Positions 26,414 through 34,891 of a DNA stretch of 64,000 bases are shown one piece after another. The position numbers and the translations under genes are program-made. Location of the stretch: contig JBBSEW010000003.1 of assembly GCA_038239305.1 (NCBI GenBank), forward strand, positions 1 through 64,000. Reading direction: 5' to 3'. This DNA comes from JALYUA01 sp038239305 (lineage in GTDB: Bacteria; Acidobacteriota; Thermoanaerobaculia; UBA5066; Gp7-AA6). The notes beneath the pieces are model-generated. The model had not been told where the DNA came from. It saw only the letters and a list, made by a program, of their open reading frames with translations, and did no database searches. Within the stretch, counting starts at the first letter, position 1. Each line of letters starts with the position of its first letter.

Positions 26414-28530
26414 TCCAAGACTGCCCGAAGGCCGCGGCGGGCGAGACGCTCGAGCTGCTGGCTCTGGGCATCCACCGGGGACACTCCTGCCGGAGGCGCC
26501 CGGCGCACGTAGGTCCCGTCGCTCTGCAGGTCGCGGCCGCGCGAGTTGTCACTCTGGAGCGGCTCGAAGACTTCCTGTCGGATCTTCTCGCGGGCCTGCG
26601 GGTCGAGTATGGGCGTCATGAGCTCGACGCGCCGGAAGAAATTGCGCGGCATCCAGTCCGCGCTCGAGATGAACATGTCCTCCTCCTCGCCGACGCCGAA
26701 GGAGAACGCGCGGCTGTGCTCGAGGAATCGGCCCACGACACTCACGACGCGGATGTTTTCCGACACGCCTGTCACTCCGGGCCGCAGGCAACATATGCCG
26801 CGCACCCCGAGGAGGACCGGAACGCCGGCGATCGAGGCGCGGTAAAGGGCCCGGATCACCTTCGGGTCGACGAGAGAATTCATTTTCGCGGTGATCGCGG
26901 CGGGCTTTCCCTGCAGGGCCTTCTCGGTTTCCCGGTCGATCAACGCGAGCACCTTTTCGTGCAGGTTGAAAGGAGCCACCGTCAACCGCTTGTATCGGGT
27001 CCGCTTCGAGAAACCGGTCAGGAAGTTGAAGAGCTCCGAAGCGTCGAGCCCGAATTCCGGCCGCGCCGTGAACAGCCCGAGATCGGTGTAGATGCGGGAC
27101 GTCGCCCGGTTGTAGTTGCCGGTGCCCACGTGCACGTATCGCCGCATGGCATTGCCCTCGCGGCGGACCACGAGGGCGATCTTGGCGTGCGTCTTCAATC
27201 CCTCGACGCCGTACGCGACGTGGACCCCCGCCCGCTCGAGGGACCGCGCCCACTGGATGTTCTTTTCCTCGTCGAACCGGGCCTGCAGCTCGACCAGGAC
27301 CGCGACCTGTTTTCCGTTTTCCGCGGCGCGCGCGAGGGCCGCGACGATCGGCGAATCCGTGCCGGTGCGATAGAGCGTCATCTTGATCGCGAGCACGTCC
27401 GGATCCTCGGCGGCGCCTTCCAGGAAACGCAGCACCGGATCGAAGCTGTCGTAAGGCTGGTGCAGCAGGACGTCCTTCTGACGGATCGCCTCGAAGCCCG
27501 CGTTGGTGTCGGCGAAGAATCCGCGCGAGGCGGGCAGGAAGTCGGGGTCCTTCAGCGTCGGCCGGTCGAGGCGAAGCAGCGCCAGGAAATCGGAAGTGCC
27601 GAGGGGCCCGTCGGTCACGTACACGTCCTCAGAGTCGAGCTCGAGCTGCGTGCGCAAGAGCTCCCGGACCGTCTCCGGGCATCGCGTGTCCACCTCGAGG
27701 CGGATCGCGGCGCCGAAGCGCCTCTGGCGGACGTTCTCGGCGACCGTCCGGAGTAGATCGCCCGCCTCTTCCTCGCGAAGGTCGAAGTCGGCGTCACGCG
27801 TGACGCGGAAAGCAGACGCTCCGCGGATCTTCATTCCCGGAAAAAGACTCGACAGGTGCGCCTCGATGAGGTCCTCCATGAGGAGGAAATCGGAAGCCCC
27901 TTCCGGCTCGCCCGGGATCGGAACGAGGCGCGGAAGCGAAGGCGGGACCTTCACCCGGGCGAAGAAGGGCTTCTTCGCGTCGTCCTTTTCGGAGAGCTCG
28001 ATCGCGAGCGACAGAGAGAGGTTGGAGAGGAACGGGAACGGATGCGCCGGATCGAACGCGAGCGGCGTCAGGACGGGGAAGACGACGCTCTCGAAGTACC
28101 CGGTGAGCTCCTTGCGGCGCTCGGCTTCGAGCGCGCTCCACGACAGGATGCGGACTCCCTGGTCGTGGAGCTTCGGCAGGACGTCGCCCGTCAGGGTCGA
28201 GGCGGCGATGGCGCAGTCCCGGCGCGCGGTCTCGCTGATGAGCCGCAGCTGCTCCTGCGCGGAGAGCCCGTCCGCGCTGCGCTCCGTCACGGCGGCCTCG
28301 AGCTGTTCGTGGAGGCCCGACACCCGGATCATGAAGAACTCGTCGAGATTCGACTGGAAGATGCTGAGGAACTTCAGCCGCTCGAGAAGCGGCCAGGACG
28401 GGTCGAGCGCCTCCTCGAGGACGCGATGGTTGAAGGCGAGCCACGAGATCTCGCGGTTGAAATAGAGCGAACGGTCGTTCAGCCGCTCGTCCGGGGCGGT
28501 TTCGCCTGCCTGCCTGCGAGCCTCGGTCAT
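26410..28530 (-). CDS. ppk1: Polyphosphate kinase 1
   Basis: The 706-residue enzyme polymerises the gamma-phosphate of ATP into polyphosphate. It has the N-terminal NREISWLAFNHRVLEEA, the FLEGAAEDPDVLAIKMTLYRT motif, the phospholipase-D-like catalytic segments HAKIALVVRREGN (autophosphorylated His) and VGTGNYN, and the C-terminal SADWMPRNFFRRVE. The length is typical for Ppk1. ATG at 28530 was preferred to an upstream TTG at 28551. Three TT-initial hexamers at 11-bp spacing lie just upstream, a possible weak Pho box. Confidence 0.96.
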   Translation of the reverse strand: MTEARRQAGETAPDERLNDRSLYFNREISWLAFNHRVLEEALDPSWPLLERLKFLSIFQSNLDEFFMIRVSGLHEQLEAAVTERSADGLSAQEQLRLISETARRDCAIAASTLTGDVLPKLHDQGVRILSWSALEAERRKELTGYFESVVFPVLTPLAFDPAHPFPFLSNLSLSLAIELSEKDDAKKPFFARVKVPPSLPRLVPIPGEPEGASDFLLMEDLIEAHLSSLFPGMKIRGASAFRVTRDADFDLREEEAGDLLRTVAENVRQRRFGAAIRLEVDTRCPETVRELLRTQLELDSEDVYVTDGPLGTSDFLALLRLDRPTLKDPDFLPASRGFFADTNAGFEAIRQKDVLLHQPYDSFDPVLRFLEGAAEDPDVLAIKMTLYRTGTDSPIVAALARAAENGKQVAVLVELQARFDEEKNIQWARSLERAGVHVAYGVEGLKTHAKIALVVRREGNAMRRYVHVGTGNYNRATSRIYTDLGLFTARPEFGLDASELFNFLTGFSKRTRYKRLTVAPFNLHEKVLALIDRETEKALQGKPAAITAKMNSLVDPKVIRALYRASIAGVPVLLGVRGICCLRPGVTGVSENIRVVSVVGRFLEHSRAFSFGVGEEEDMFISSADWMPRNFFRRVELMTPILDPQAREKIRQEVFEPLQSDNSRGRDLQSDGTYVRRAPPAGVSPVDAQSQQLERLARRGLRAVLD

Positions 28531-28545
28531 GGGAGCGACGGAGGC

Positions 28546-28573
28546 TATCAAACCGACCCGAAGAGGGTGTTAA
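28546..28573 (-). promoter_or_regulatory. Possible Pho-box-like hexamers upstream of ppk1
   Basis: On the minus strand TTAACA, TTCGGG and TTGATA start exactly 11 bp apart. Only the first matches the TTMACA consensus well. Gene function and phasing are the reasons to list it. Confidence 0.3.
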
Positions 28574-28715
28574 GGAAGCGGCTGCATGACCGGTCGAACG
28601 CCTTGCCTCGGCCCGGGTCAGGTCTTAAATCGCTGTGTCCAAAGAGCTTGCACCTTCCTCTCGGGGGCCCGAGGAGTCACCTTCGGACCGAGCCGTATCC
28701 TCCGTACCTCGAAGC

Positions 28716-29063
28716 TCACCGGCCGCTCGAGAGCTGCAAGCCGCACGCTCCGGCCACGATGAGGATCGCGCACACTCCGCGAAAAGCGCTCCGTGGCTGC
28801 TTGAAAACCGCGATATCGACGGCCACGGCTCCCACGACCGAGGTCCCGACCCATACCGCGTACGCCGTCGCCATCGGTATGGTGCGCAGGGCCACGGAGA
28901 GAAAAACGGACGCGCCCAGACCGAAGAGCGCGTATCCGAGAAGAGGCAGGCCACCCGGAAACCCCTTCATCATCTTGAGGCTCACGATCCAGCCCACTTC
29001 GAGGGCTCCGGAGAGCAGAAGCGAAAGCCAGTGCTGGACGGGGACGATCTCCGCTCCCTTCAC
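28716..29063 (-). CDS. Small multidrug resistance (SMR) family transporter
   Basis: The 115-residue protein has four helices and the SMR hallmarks: the essential Glu in LSGALEVGWIVSLK (helix 1) and YAVWVGTSVVGAVAVD (helix 3). The GALEVGW pattern is closer to the SugE/Gdx (guanidinium exporter) branch than to EmrE, but distinguishing them needs alignment. A 5-residue longer N-terminus than usual is possible. GTG start at 29063; no SD visible. Confidence 0.85.
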   Translation of the reverse strand: MKGAEIVPVQHWLSLLLSGALEVGWIVSLKMMKGFPGGLPLLGYALFGLGASVFLSVALRTIPMATAYAVWVGTSVVGAVAVDIAVFKQPRSAFRGVCAILIVAGACGLQLSSGR

Positions 29064-29446
29064 GCCGGAATCCCGGCGGGAGCGATGCCGGCGCGGACGG
29101 GTTCCTCAAGGACGAGCTGCATGCCCGGAGGCTAGCGGGTGAGTGCGAAGCCCGCGCGAATCGGATGCGAACGCCGCAAGAAGTTGCGCCACTCCCGATC
29201 TCATGATCTCGCGACAATCGAACTATCGGGTTATCGGGGGTCGGGGAGGCGCTCGAGTCAGAATTGGATGATCGGATGATCGGGTGATCGGGTGATCGGG
29301 TGATCAATCAGGGGAATCGGGTGATCCGAGAATTGGGAGAAGGCCGTTTCCCGTTTCCCGTTTTCCGTGACGCGCCATCCGAGCCCTCCGGGGATTTCAG
29401 ATTCATGGCTTTGTTCGACGGCATCCAGCGCCCCGCCCGGAGCCCG
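29064..29446. other. Intergenic region between the SMR gene and the phosphoesterase terminator
   Basis: No gene is supported. It contains short-tandem-repeat mosaic C (about 29197-29368). Near 29064-29082 a GCCGG...CCGGC hairpin lies just upstream of the SMR start; I could not match it convincingly to a guanidine riboswitch. Confidence 0.5.
29197..29368. repeat. Short-tandem-repeat mosaic C
   Basis: GATCTCATGATCTCGCGA (29198-29215) is part of the mosaic-B unit. Four GGGTGATC-type octamers occupy 29270-29310 and two to three GTTTCCC heptamers 29345-29365. Both unit types recur together at 51771-51897. Confidence 0.75.
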
Positions 29447-29488
29447 AAAAAGAAACGCTCCGGAAGGTCGGGAGTCCCTTCCGGAGCG
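29447..29488 (-). terminator. Rho-independent terminator of the phosphoesterase gene
   Basis: A perfect 12-bp stem, CGCTCCGGAAGG (29456-29467) with CCTTCCGGAGCG (29477-29488), is followed on the minus strand by TTTCTTTTT. It lies 26 bp after the stop codon at 29515. Confidence 0.85.
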
Positions 29489-29514
29489 GAAATGAAGCCG
29501 GGGGGAGTGCGGTC

Positions 29515-31041
29515 TCAGTTCGAGCGCTGGCCCGTCGCAGGATTGAGAAGCACCCGGCGATCGCTGGCCGGCTGACTGAAATCGAAAGAGTTCATCAGGC
29601 TGCCGGCGATGGCATCGAGCGACTGATCGCCGATCCGGCCGAGACCCCAGTTATCCTCGATGAAGCGGAGGATGGAGCTCTGGTCCGTGAGCGTGTGGTC
29701 GACGAAATTCTTCTTCGCCCAGGGCGAGACGATGAGAAGGGGCAGCCGCGGACCGTACCCGCAGCGGCCGAGATAGGCGCCGGCCGCGGGCGTGCCGCAG
29801 TCGCCGACGGTCGGCGACCCGGGGACGTTGGAGCCGGTCAATGCATCCGCCGCGGTGTTGGACTTGCTGACGATCGGCGGCATCACGTGGTCGTACCAGC
29901 CGTCGGAGTCGTCATACGCGATGATGATCGCCATGTCGTTCCACACCGAATAGGTCTGGAGCTGATTGATCAGGTTGACGAGAAAGGTCTGCTCGGCGAG
30001 CGGATCCGAATAGCCCGCGTGCCCGTCCTGGTATCCCGGTGCCTTGATGAATGTCACGGCCGGAAGCCGTCCGGCGTTCAGCGCCGAGGTGAGGATGTTG
30101 AGGTCGTACTGGTGGTTGGCCTGGTCGGTCGCCCCGATCGTCAGAAACGACGAGGGCGGCAGGTGGTGGGGATTTGACGTAGACGCGTAGTACTGAAAGG
30201 GCTGATGGTGCGGGATGTAGTCTCCCTTCGGGTTGCCGTCGCTTCCGATGTGCGATGAGCCGCAGACGGCCCCGCCGGACGCTTTTTGACCGGTCGGAGC
30301 GAATCCTCCCTCGAACCAGCCCCACGTGATTCCCTTCGCGTTCAGCAGGTCGCCGACATTTTTTCCACTCAGGCCCACCGTTTCGCGGCTCGAGCAGTCG
30401 TCGTAATACGGCTGAGGATCGCCGATCACGGTGTTTTCCACGACGTCTCCGTCCTGGAGCGGCCGGTTGAAGATGTTGACGCCGTGCGTCTGACCGGAGA
30501 TCAGGTTGAGGGCGCCGACGGAGGACGGCCCGAACTGGGATTGGAACGAGTTGTCATGGAGAACAAAATTCTGAGCGTAGTTCCAGAGCGCCGTCACCGT
30601 GTTGCCGTCGTAGTACCCCATGACGAGGTTCGCCTGGCACGGGCTCGAGCCGTTGCCCGTGAACTCCACGAAGGCGTCCATCAAGCCGCCATGGAACGCC
30701 TTCTGCTCGTCGGTGTATTCGTGATCCTGGTCGCACGTGGCGGCCTGGGACCGATCGAGCCGGAACGGCGGCGCGGAGTTGGGATTCTGGGTGAGCAGGC
30801 TTCCCGTCAGGCCGTTGACACCGGGCGTACCGGCGCCGGGAGCGAACGACGGTTGTCCGGACGGATTCGCCGCGTGGGGATACGTCGCGAAATAGTGATC
30901 GAAGGAAACGTTCTCCTGGAAGATCACGACGACGTGCTTGATCGGCGTCGTCGCAGTGGATGGCGTGGTCTGCGCGCGCCCGTGCGAAGCGCCGAGGGTA
31001 GCGAGACCGGTGAGGATGAATGCTCGCGAGAGTCGTGTCAT
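29515..31041 (-). CDS. Secreted phospholipase C / acid-phosphatase-type phosphoesterase
   Basis: This 508-residue exported protein has a signal peptide (1-26: MTRLSRAF, then ILTGLATLGASHGRAQ) and the phosphoesterase family motifs IKHVVVIFQENVSFDHYF, HDNSFQSQFGPSS, AIIIAYDDSDGWYDHVMPP and RLPLLIVSPWAKKNFVDHT. Members are non-haemolytic phospholipases C and AcpA-like acid phosphatases, which free phosphate from phospholipids or other esters. The position between ppk1 and the porin-pst operon fits a phosphate-scavenging role. Start at ATG 31041; the longer frame to 31140 lacks a signal peptide. Confidence 0.85.
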   Translation of the reverse strand: MTRLSRAFILTGLATLGASHGRAQTTPSTATTPIKHVVVIFQENVSFDHYFATYPHAANPSGQPSFAPGAGTPGVNGLTGSLLTQNPNSAPPFRLDRSQAATCDQDHEYTDEQKAFHGGLMDAFVEFTGNGSSPCQANLVMGYYDGNTVTALWNYAQNFVLHDNSFQSQFGPSSVGALNLISGQTHGVNIFNRPLQDGDVVENTVIGDPQPYYDDCSSRETVGLSGKNVGDLLNAKGITWGWFEGGFAPTGQKASGGAVCGSSHIGSDGNPKGDYIPHHQPFQYYASTSNPHHLPPSSFLTIGATDQANHQYDLNILTSALNAGRLPAVTFIKAPGYQDGHAGYSDPLAEQTFLVNLINQLQTYSVWNDMAIIIAYDDSDGWYDHVMPPIVSKSNTAADALTGSNVPGSPTVGDCGTPAAGAYLGRCGYGPRLPLLIVSPWAKKNFVDHTLTDQSSILRFIEDNWGLGRIGDQSLDAIAGSLMNSFDFSQPASDRRVLLNPATGQRSN

Positions 31042-31164
31042 GGTTCCCCCTTTTTCGAGGGCAGGTTCTCCGAGGCGGGTTAAGGCGAAACGATTTTGGG
31101 GTTCGGCAGAGGTGGATTTCAGGAAAAGAATTCCGGCCACTCGCCCTGACTCGCACCCCGGCGT

Positions 31165-32334
31165 TCACGACTCCGCCCGCCGAATGACCACGATCGAGGC
31201 ATCGTCCGGGAGGGAGACTCCGCCGGCGTGACGCTCCAGCGCGTCGAAGAGGGTGCTGCACACGACGGCAGCGGGAGCCTCGCCGAACAGCGAGGCGATT
31301 CCCGTCAGGCGCCCGATCCCGAATTCTTCTCCGCCCGGGGAAGGACACTCCGTGACTCCGTCGGTGTAGAGGAGGAGCGTTCCGCCAGGCGGAATCCGCC
31401 CGTGTCCGACCCGGAATCGGGACCCGGCGAGCACGCCGAGAACGGGACCTGATTCGGGAAGGGACTGTGTCGATCCGCCGGAGAGGATCAGAGGCGCGGG
31501 GTGGCCCGCGTTGACGTAGTCGAATGTCCCGTCGGTCTCGAGCTCGCCGTACACGAGAGACACGAATCGGGACGAGAGAGTCGAACGGCAGAGGATCCGG
31601 TTGAGACGTTCGAGGGTCGTCGAGATCTTGAGATGGCGGGCCGTCCCCATCCGGAGCCCGATGACGACGTCTCTCGCCTCGAGCGCGGCCGGCAGCCCGT
31701 GTCCGGAAGCATCCGCGATCATGACGCCCAGGGCGTCGGACGCGAGAGGGATACCGTCGAATACGTCCCCGCCGACGTCTTCCGCGGCGTCGGAGCGGGC
31801 CGCGATGTCGAAGCCGGCCAGCCCCGGAAAGGGGTCGGGCAGGAGGCTCCGCTGGATCGCCTTCGCGCGGTCGAGCATATTGGTCCAGTCGGCCTGTTGC
31901 GCGTGCTGTTGGATCGCCATGTGCGCCATCTTGAGGATCAGCTCCGTCCGCTCCCCCGGAGCGACGGCGAACCTCAATACCGCTGCAAATTCGCGGCGCG
32001 AACCCAGCAACCAGACCGCCGAGTGGAACGGACGCGCCCGCAATACCGTCCCGGCAGTGTGGAGGGCGCTGCGTTCCTCCCGCGTGATCTCTCCGAGAGC
32101 CGGAATGAGCCGAAGACCGTCTCCCGAAATCGGTATCCAGTCGGATCCTTCTCGCTGGAAGAGCGCGTGGTTCTCGATCGCGCAATCCAGGCCGAACCGC
32201 TCGCGCGTGCGCTCGAGAGCGCGCCCGAAGAAGTCCGGCGTCGGGCCCGCGGGCAGGTCGGCGTAGGAAGGTTCGAGGATCCGAAATATTCTCTTGGGTT
32301 CGACGGAAAGGGGAGCGGTGTCGACGTTCGCCAT
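31165..32334 (-). CDS. SpoIIE-family (PP2C-type) serine phosphatase
   Basis: The 389-residue protein has a poorly conserved N-terminal sensor-like region (1-160) and a C-terminal PP2C/SpoIIE domain: AIQRSLLPDPFPGLAGFDIAARS, DVGGDVFD, MIADASGHGLPAALEA, FDYVNAGHPAPL and LLLYTDGVTEC. RsbU-like phosphatases of this type dephosphorylate anti-anti-sigma factors, but no RsbV/RsbW homologue is in the window. ATG at 32334 follows AGGAG by 6 nt. It is divergent from the porin gene. Confidence 0.9.
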   Translation of the reverse strand: MANVDTAPLSVEPKRIFRILEPSYADLPAGPTPDFFGRALERTRERFGLDCAIENHALFQREGSDWIPISGDGLRLIPALGEITREERSALHTAGTVLRARPFHSAVWLLGSRREFAAVLRFAVAPGERTELILKMAHMAIQQHAQQADWTNMLDRAKAIQRSLLPDPFPGLAGFDIAARSDAAEDVGGDVFDGIPLASDALGVMIADASGHGLPAALEARDVVIGLRMGTARHLKISTTLERLNRILCRSTLSSRFVSLVYGELETDGTFDYVNAGHPAPLILSGGSTQSLPESGPVLGVLAGSRFRVGHGRIPPGGTLLLYTDGVTECPSPGGEEFGIGRLTGIASLFGEAPAAVVCSTLFDALERHAGGVSLPDDASIVVIRRAES

Positions 32335-32512
32335 GATGACTCCTGGGAAAGCGGGACAGTCTGCGGGTCGAGAAGGCAGTTCGCGCGAGGACGGCGTCAA
32401 GAAGTGAGGTAGCGATTTTTGACTCGCTTTTCACTCCGCCTTCGACGGCTCTTCAGCGGCGTGCGCGATTCTCCCGGCATCGAGGACCGCACTCACGGCC
32501 TTCCTCCGTTTT

Positions 32513-32539
32513 GCCCCGAGCGATCGGGGCTTTTTTTTT
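32513..32539 (+). terminator. Orphan intrinsic terminator upstream of the porin promoter
   Basis: GCCCCGA and TCGGGGC form a 7-bp stem with a GCGA tetraloop, followed by nine T residues. No plus-strand gene lies upstream for 6 kb, so it ends either an unannotated small RNA or antisense transcription of the SpoIIE gene, or insulates the porin promoter. Confidence 0.8.
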
Positions 32540-32571
32540 GCCGTCCTGAGAATCGAGGGATGCGTCCCGAA

Positions 32572-32615
32572 TTTACGAGATATTCGTTTCGCGTTGACGT
32601 CGCCGTTTTACAAAT
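32572..32615 (+). promoter_or_regulatory. Pho-box-like array of the porin promoter
   Basis: Hexamers TTTACG (32572), TTCGTT (32583), TTGACG (32594) and TTTACA (32607) start 11, 11 and 13 bp apart. The last overlaps TACAAAT, a -10 candidate placed where PhoB-dependent promoters have it. The array upstream of pstS has the same 11-11-13 phasing. Confidence 0.55.
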
Positions 32616-32646
32616 CGCCCTCCACCAAACAGGAGGACGACACGTG

Positions 32647-33792
32647 ATGAAGCATCGATTGCGGAAAACGCTCGTGGCCTGCGCCGCCGCAGGTCTCCTG
32701 CTCGCCTCGCGGGCACACGGTCAGGTCACGCCTGCCGAGGGTTACACGCCACCGGACGACACGCCGAAGGTCAACATCGGGGGCACCATCTTCGCGGACT
32801 ACACGTATCAGGACGTGCCGACGGCCAAGGACGCCGACAGCGGAATAGTCCACACGAATTCCTTCAACCTCTCGCGCTCTTACATCAACGTGACCGGTCA
32901 GATCAGCCACTGGGTCTCGTTTCGGATCACCCCCGACATCACGCGGCAGACGATCTCGGGAACGGGCGTGACCCTGAGCGACAACAACAGTCTCGTGTTC
33001 CGCCTCAAGTACGCGTACGGTCAGCTCAACTTCGACGACTTCGCGCCAAAGGGCTCGTGGCTCCGGATCGGGACGCAGCAGACTCCCTACATCGACTTCA
33101 TCGAGGGGGCCTATCGCTACCGGTTCCAGGGAAGCATCTTCGTGGACCGGGAAGGGTTCCTGGCGTCGTCGGATTTCGGCGTCTCCTCCCGCTTCAATTT
33201 TCCGGGCAATTATGGCGACGTCCACGTGGGCGTCTACAACGGCGAGGGCTACACCGCAGCTGAGACGAACGATCAGAAGGCGATCGAGGCGCGCGTTTCC
33301 GTCCGGCCGGCGCCCTCCGTGGCGATCGTGAAGGGTCTCCGGCTGACGGGTTTCTACGACGGCGATCACTACGAGCAGGACGCGGAGCGCAAGCGAGCCG
33401 TCGCGGCGCTGACCTTCGAGCACGAGTACGTCAAGGCCGGATTCGAGTATCTCGATGCGAAAGATCGGTCGTCGCGCCTGAAGACGGTTTCGACGCACGC
33501 CGTCGGCTGGTCCGCCTGGGTCACGCCGCGCACGCCGGTCGGCGTCGAGGCACTTCTGCGCTACGACGAGCTGAAGCCCAACAAGGACAACAATACCGTC
33601 GACCCCGATGGAAAGAAGAAACGGACCATCATCGGCGTCTCGTACTGGTTCCCGGTGACGAAGGCGGGTATCGCCGCGGCGGTCCTCCTGGACTACGAAA
33701 ACGTGAAATACAACGGATTCGCGGCCACGAACACGGCGAACAACAAGCCGGAGGAGAAGCGGTACGCCCTGCACACGCTTTTCAACTTCTAA
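32647..33792 (+). CDS. OprO/OprP-type phosphate-selective porin
   Basis: The 381-residue outer-membrane protein has a signal peptide (1-26, ending SRAHGQ) and a 16-strand-like beta barrel ending LHTLFNF with a C-terminal Phe. The segments SYINVTGQISHWVSFRITPD and WLRIGTQQTPYIDFIEGAYRYRF match the porin O/P family, which in Pseudomonas is phosphate- or polyphosphate-selective. Position directly before pstS and a shared Pho-box pattern support phosphate uptake. AGGAGG precedes; ATG 32647 or the adjacent GTG 32644 may initiate. Confidence 0.85.
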   Translation: MKHRLRKTLVACAAAGLLLASRAHGQVTPAEGYTPPDDTPKVNIGGTIFADYTYQDVPTAKDADSGIVHTNSFNLSRSYINVTGQISHWVSFRITPDITRQTISGTGVTLSDNNSLVFRLKYAYGQLNFDDFAPKGSWLRIGTQQTPYIDFIEGAYRYRFQGSIFVDREGFLASSDFGVSSRFNFPGNYGDVHVGVYNGEGYTAAETNDQKAIEARVSVRPAPSVAIVKGLRLTGFYDGDHYEQDAERKRAVAALTFEHEYVKAGFEYLDAKDRSSRLKTVSTHAVGWSAWVTPRTPVGVEALLRYDELKPNKDNNTVDPDGKKKRTIIGVSYWFPVTKAGIAAAVLLDYENVKYNGFAATNTANNKPEEKRYALHTLFNF

Positions 33793-33835
33793 TTCATCCG
33801 AAGTTCACGCCGAATTCACAGCCGAAATTCATATT
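33793..33835 (+). promoter_or_regulatory. Pho-box-like array upstream of pstS
   Basis: TTCATC (33793), TTCACG (33804), TTCACA (33815) and TTCATA (33828) start 11, 11 and 13 bp apart. CATATT at 33830 is a -10 candidate 9-10 bp after the third unit. PhoB/PhoP boxes are direct repeats on an 11-bp period. The array starts immediately after the porin stop codon. Confidence 0.65.
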
Positions 33836-33853
33836 GCGCTCGAGGTGAAGATC

Positions 33854-34879
33854 ATGAAGCCCATTCGACTGCTGGCCCTCGCGAGTATCGCGATTCTCGC
33901 CGTCGCCGCTCCCGGTCTCGGACAGAACGTCCAGATCAACGGCGCCGGCGCCACGTTCCCGTATCCCATCTATTCCAAGTGGTTCTCCGAGTACAACAAA
34001 CTGCATCCCGAGGTCGAGATCAACTACCAGTCCATCGGATCCGGCGGCGGCATCCGCCAGCTCACGAACGAGACGGTGTTCTTCGGCGCGAGTGACGGTC
34101 CCATGACGAACGAGCAGCTCCAGGGAGCGCCCGGCAAGATCATGCATCTTCCCACCGTGATCGGGGGCGTCGTTCCGATTTACAACATCCCGGGAGTCGA
34201 CACGGAGCTGAAGTTCTCGGGTCCGGTCCTGGCGGAAATCATCCTCGGGAAGGTTGCCAAGTGGAATGACCCGGCCATCGCAAAATTGAATCCGGGCGTC
34301 AAGCTCCCCGCGACCGACATCACGGTATGCCACCGCTCGGACGGCTCGGGCACGACCTACATTTTCGTCGACTACCTTTCCAAGGTTTCGCCGGACTTCA
34401 AGAAGACCGTCGGCATCGCCACGGCGGTGAACTGGCCGGTCGGAGTCGGCGGAAAGGGCAACGAGGGAGTCGCCGGGCTCGTAAAGCAGACGCCCGGCTC
34501 CATCGGCTACGTCGAGCTCATCTACGCTCTTCAGAACAAGATCGACTACGGCTCCGTGCAGAATGTGGCGGGCGAGTTTGTCCGCGCTTCGGTTCCGTCG
34601 GTCACGGCGGCCGCCGCCGCGGCGTCGGCTCAGATGCCTGCGGATTTCCGGGTGTCGATCACGAACGCGCCCGGGAAGGGCGTGTATCCCATTTCCTCCT
34701 TCACGTGGCTCCTCTACTACGAGGCTCCCAAGGACAAGGCGCGCGCGAAGATCATGAAGGAGTTCACGCGCTGGGCACTCACGGAGGGGCAGAAATACGC
34801 CTCCGACCTCGGATACGCTCCTCTTCCGGAGGGTGTCGTCAAGCTCGAGCTCGCGGCCCTGGAACGGATCAAGGCCTGA
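33854..34879 (+). CDS. pstS: Phosphate ABC transporter, substrate-binding protein PstS
   Basis: The 341-residue periplasmic protein has a signal peptide (ending APGLGQ) and binds phosphate through GAGATFPYPIYSKWF, SIGSGGGIRQ, FGASDGPMT and RSDGSGTTYIF. It delivers phosphate to PstCA. Start ATG 33854 follows GAGGTG by 6 nt; an in-frame GTG at 33845 is less likely. First gene of pstSCAB-phoBR. Confidence 0.96.
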   Translation: MKPIRLLALASIAILAVAAPGLGQNVQINGAGATFPYPIYSKWFSEYNKLHPEVEINYQSIGSGGGIRQLTNETVFFGASDGPMTNEQLQGAPGKIMHLPTVIGGVVPIYNIPGVDTELKFSGPVLAEIILGKVAKWNDPAIAKLNPGVKLPATDITVCHRSDGSGTTYIFVDYLSKVSPDFKKTVGIATAVNWPVGVGGKGNEGVAGLVKQTPGSIGYVELIYALQNKIDYGSVQNVAGEFVRASVPSVTAAAAAASAQMPADFRVSITNAPGKGVYPISSFTWLLYYEAPKDKARAKIMKEFTRWALTEGQKYASDLGYAPLPEGVVKLELAALERIKA

Positions 34880-34891
34880 CAGGTCTCCGCC

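Larger units (their letters stand above)
32335..32646. other. Divergent regulatory region between spoIIE-like and porin genes
   Basis: The 312-bp spacer has no coding signal. It holds a plus-strand intrinsic terminator at 32513-32539 and, downstream of it, a Pho-box-like hexamer array with a -10 candidate at 32572-32615. Confidence 0.6.

Noticed and set aside
29064..29200. Possible guanidine riboswitch upstream of the SMR gene
   Set aside because: A few short strings resemble the ykkC consensus, but conserved loops are missing and no ACGR-loop pair or terminator is present.
30554..32434. 626-codon minus-strand frame spanning the phosphoesterase and SpoIIE genes
   Set aside because: Out of frame with both real genes and Arg-rich without domains.
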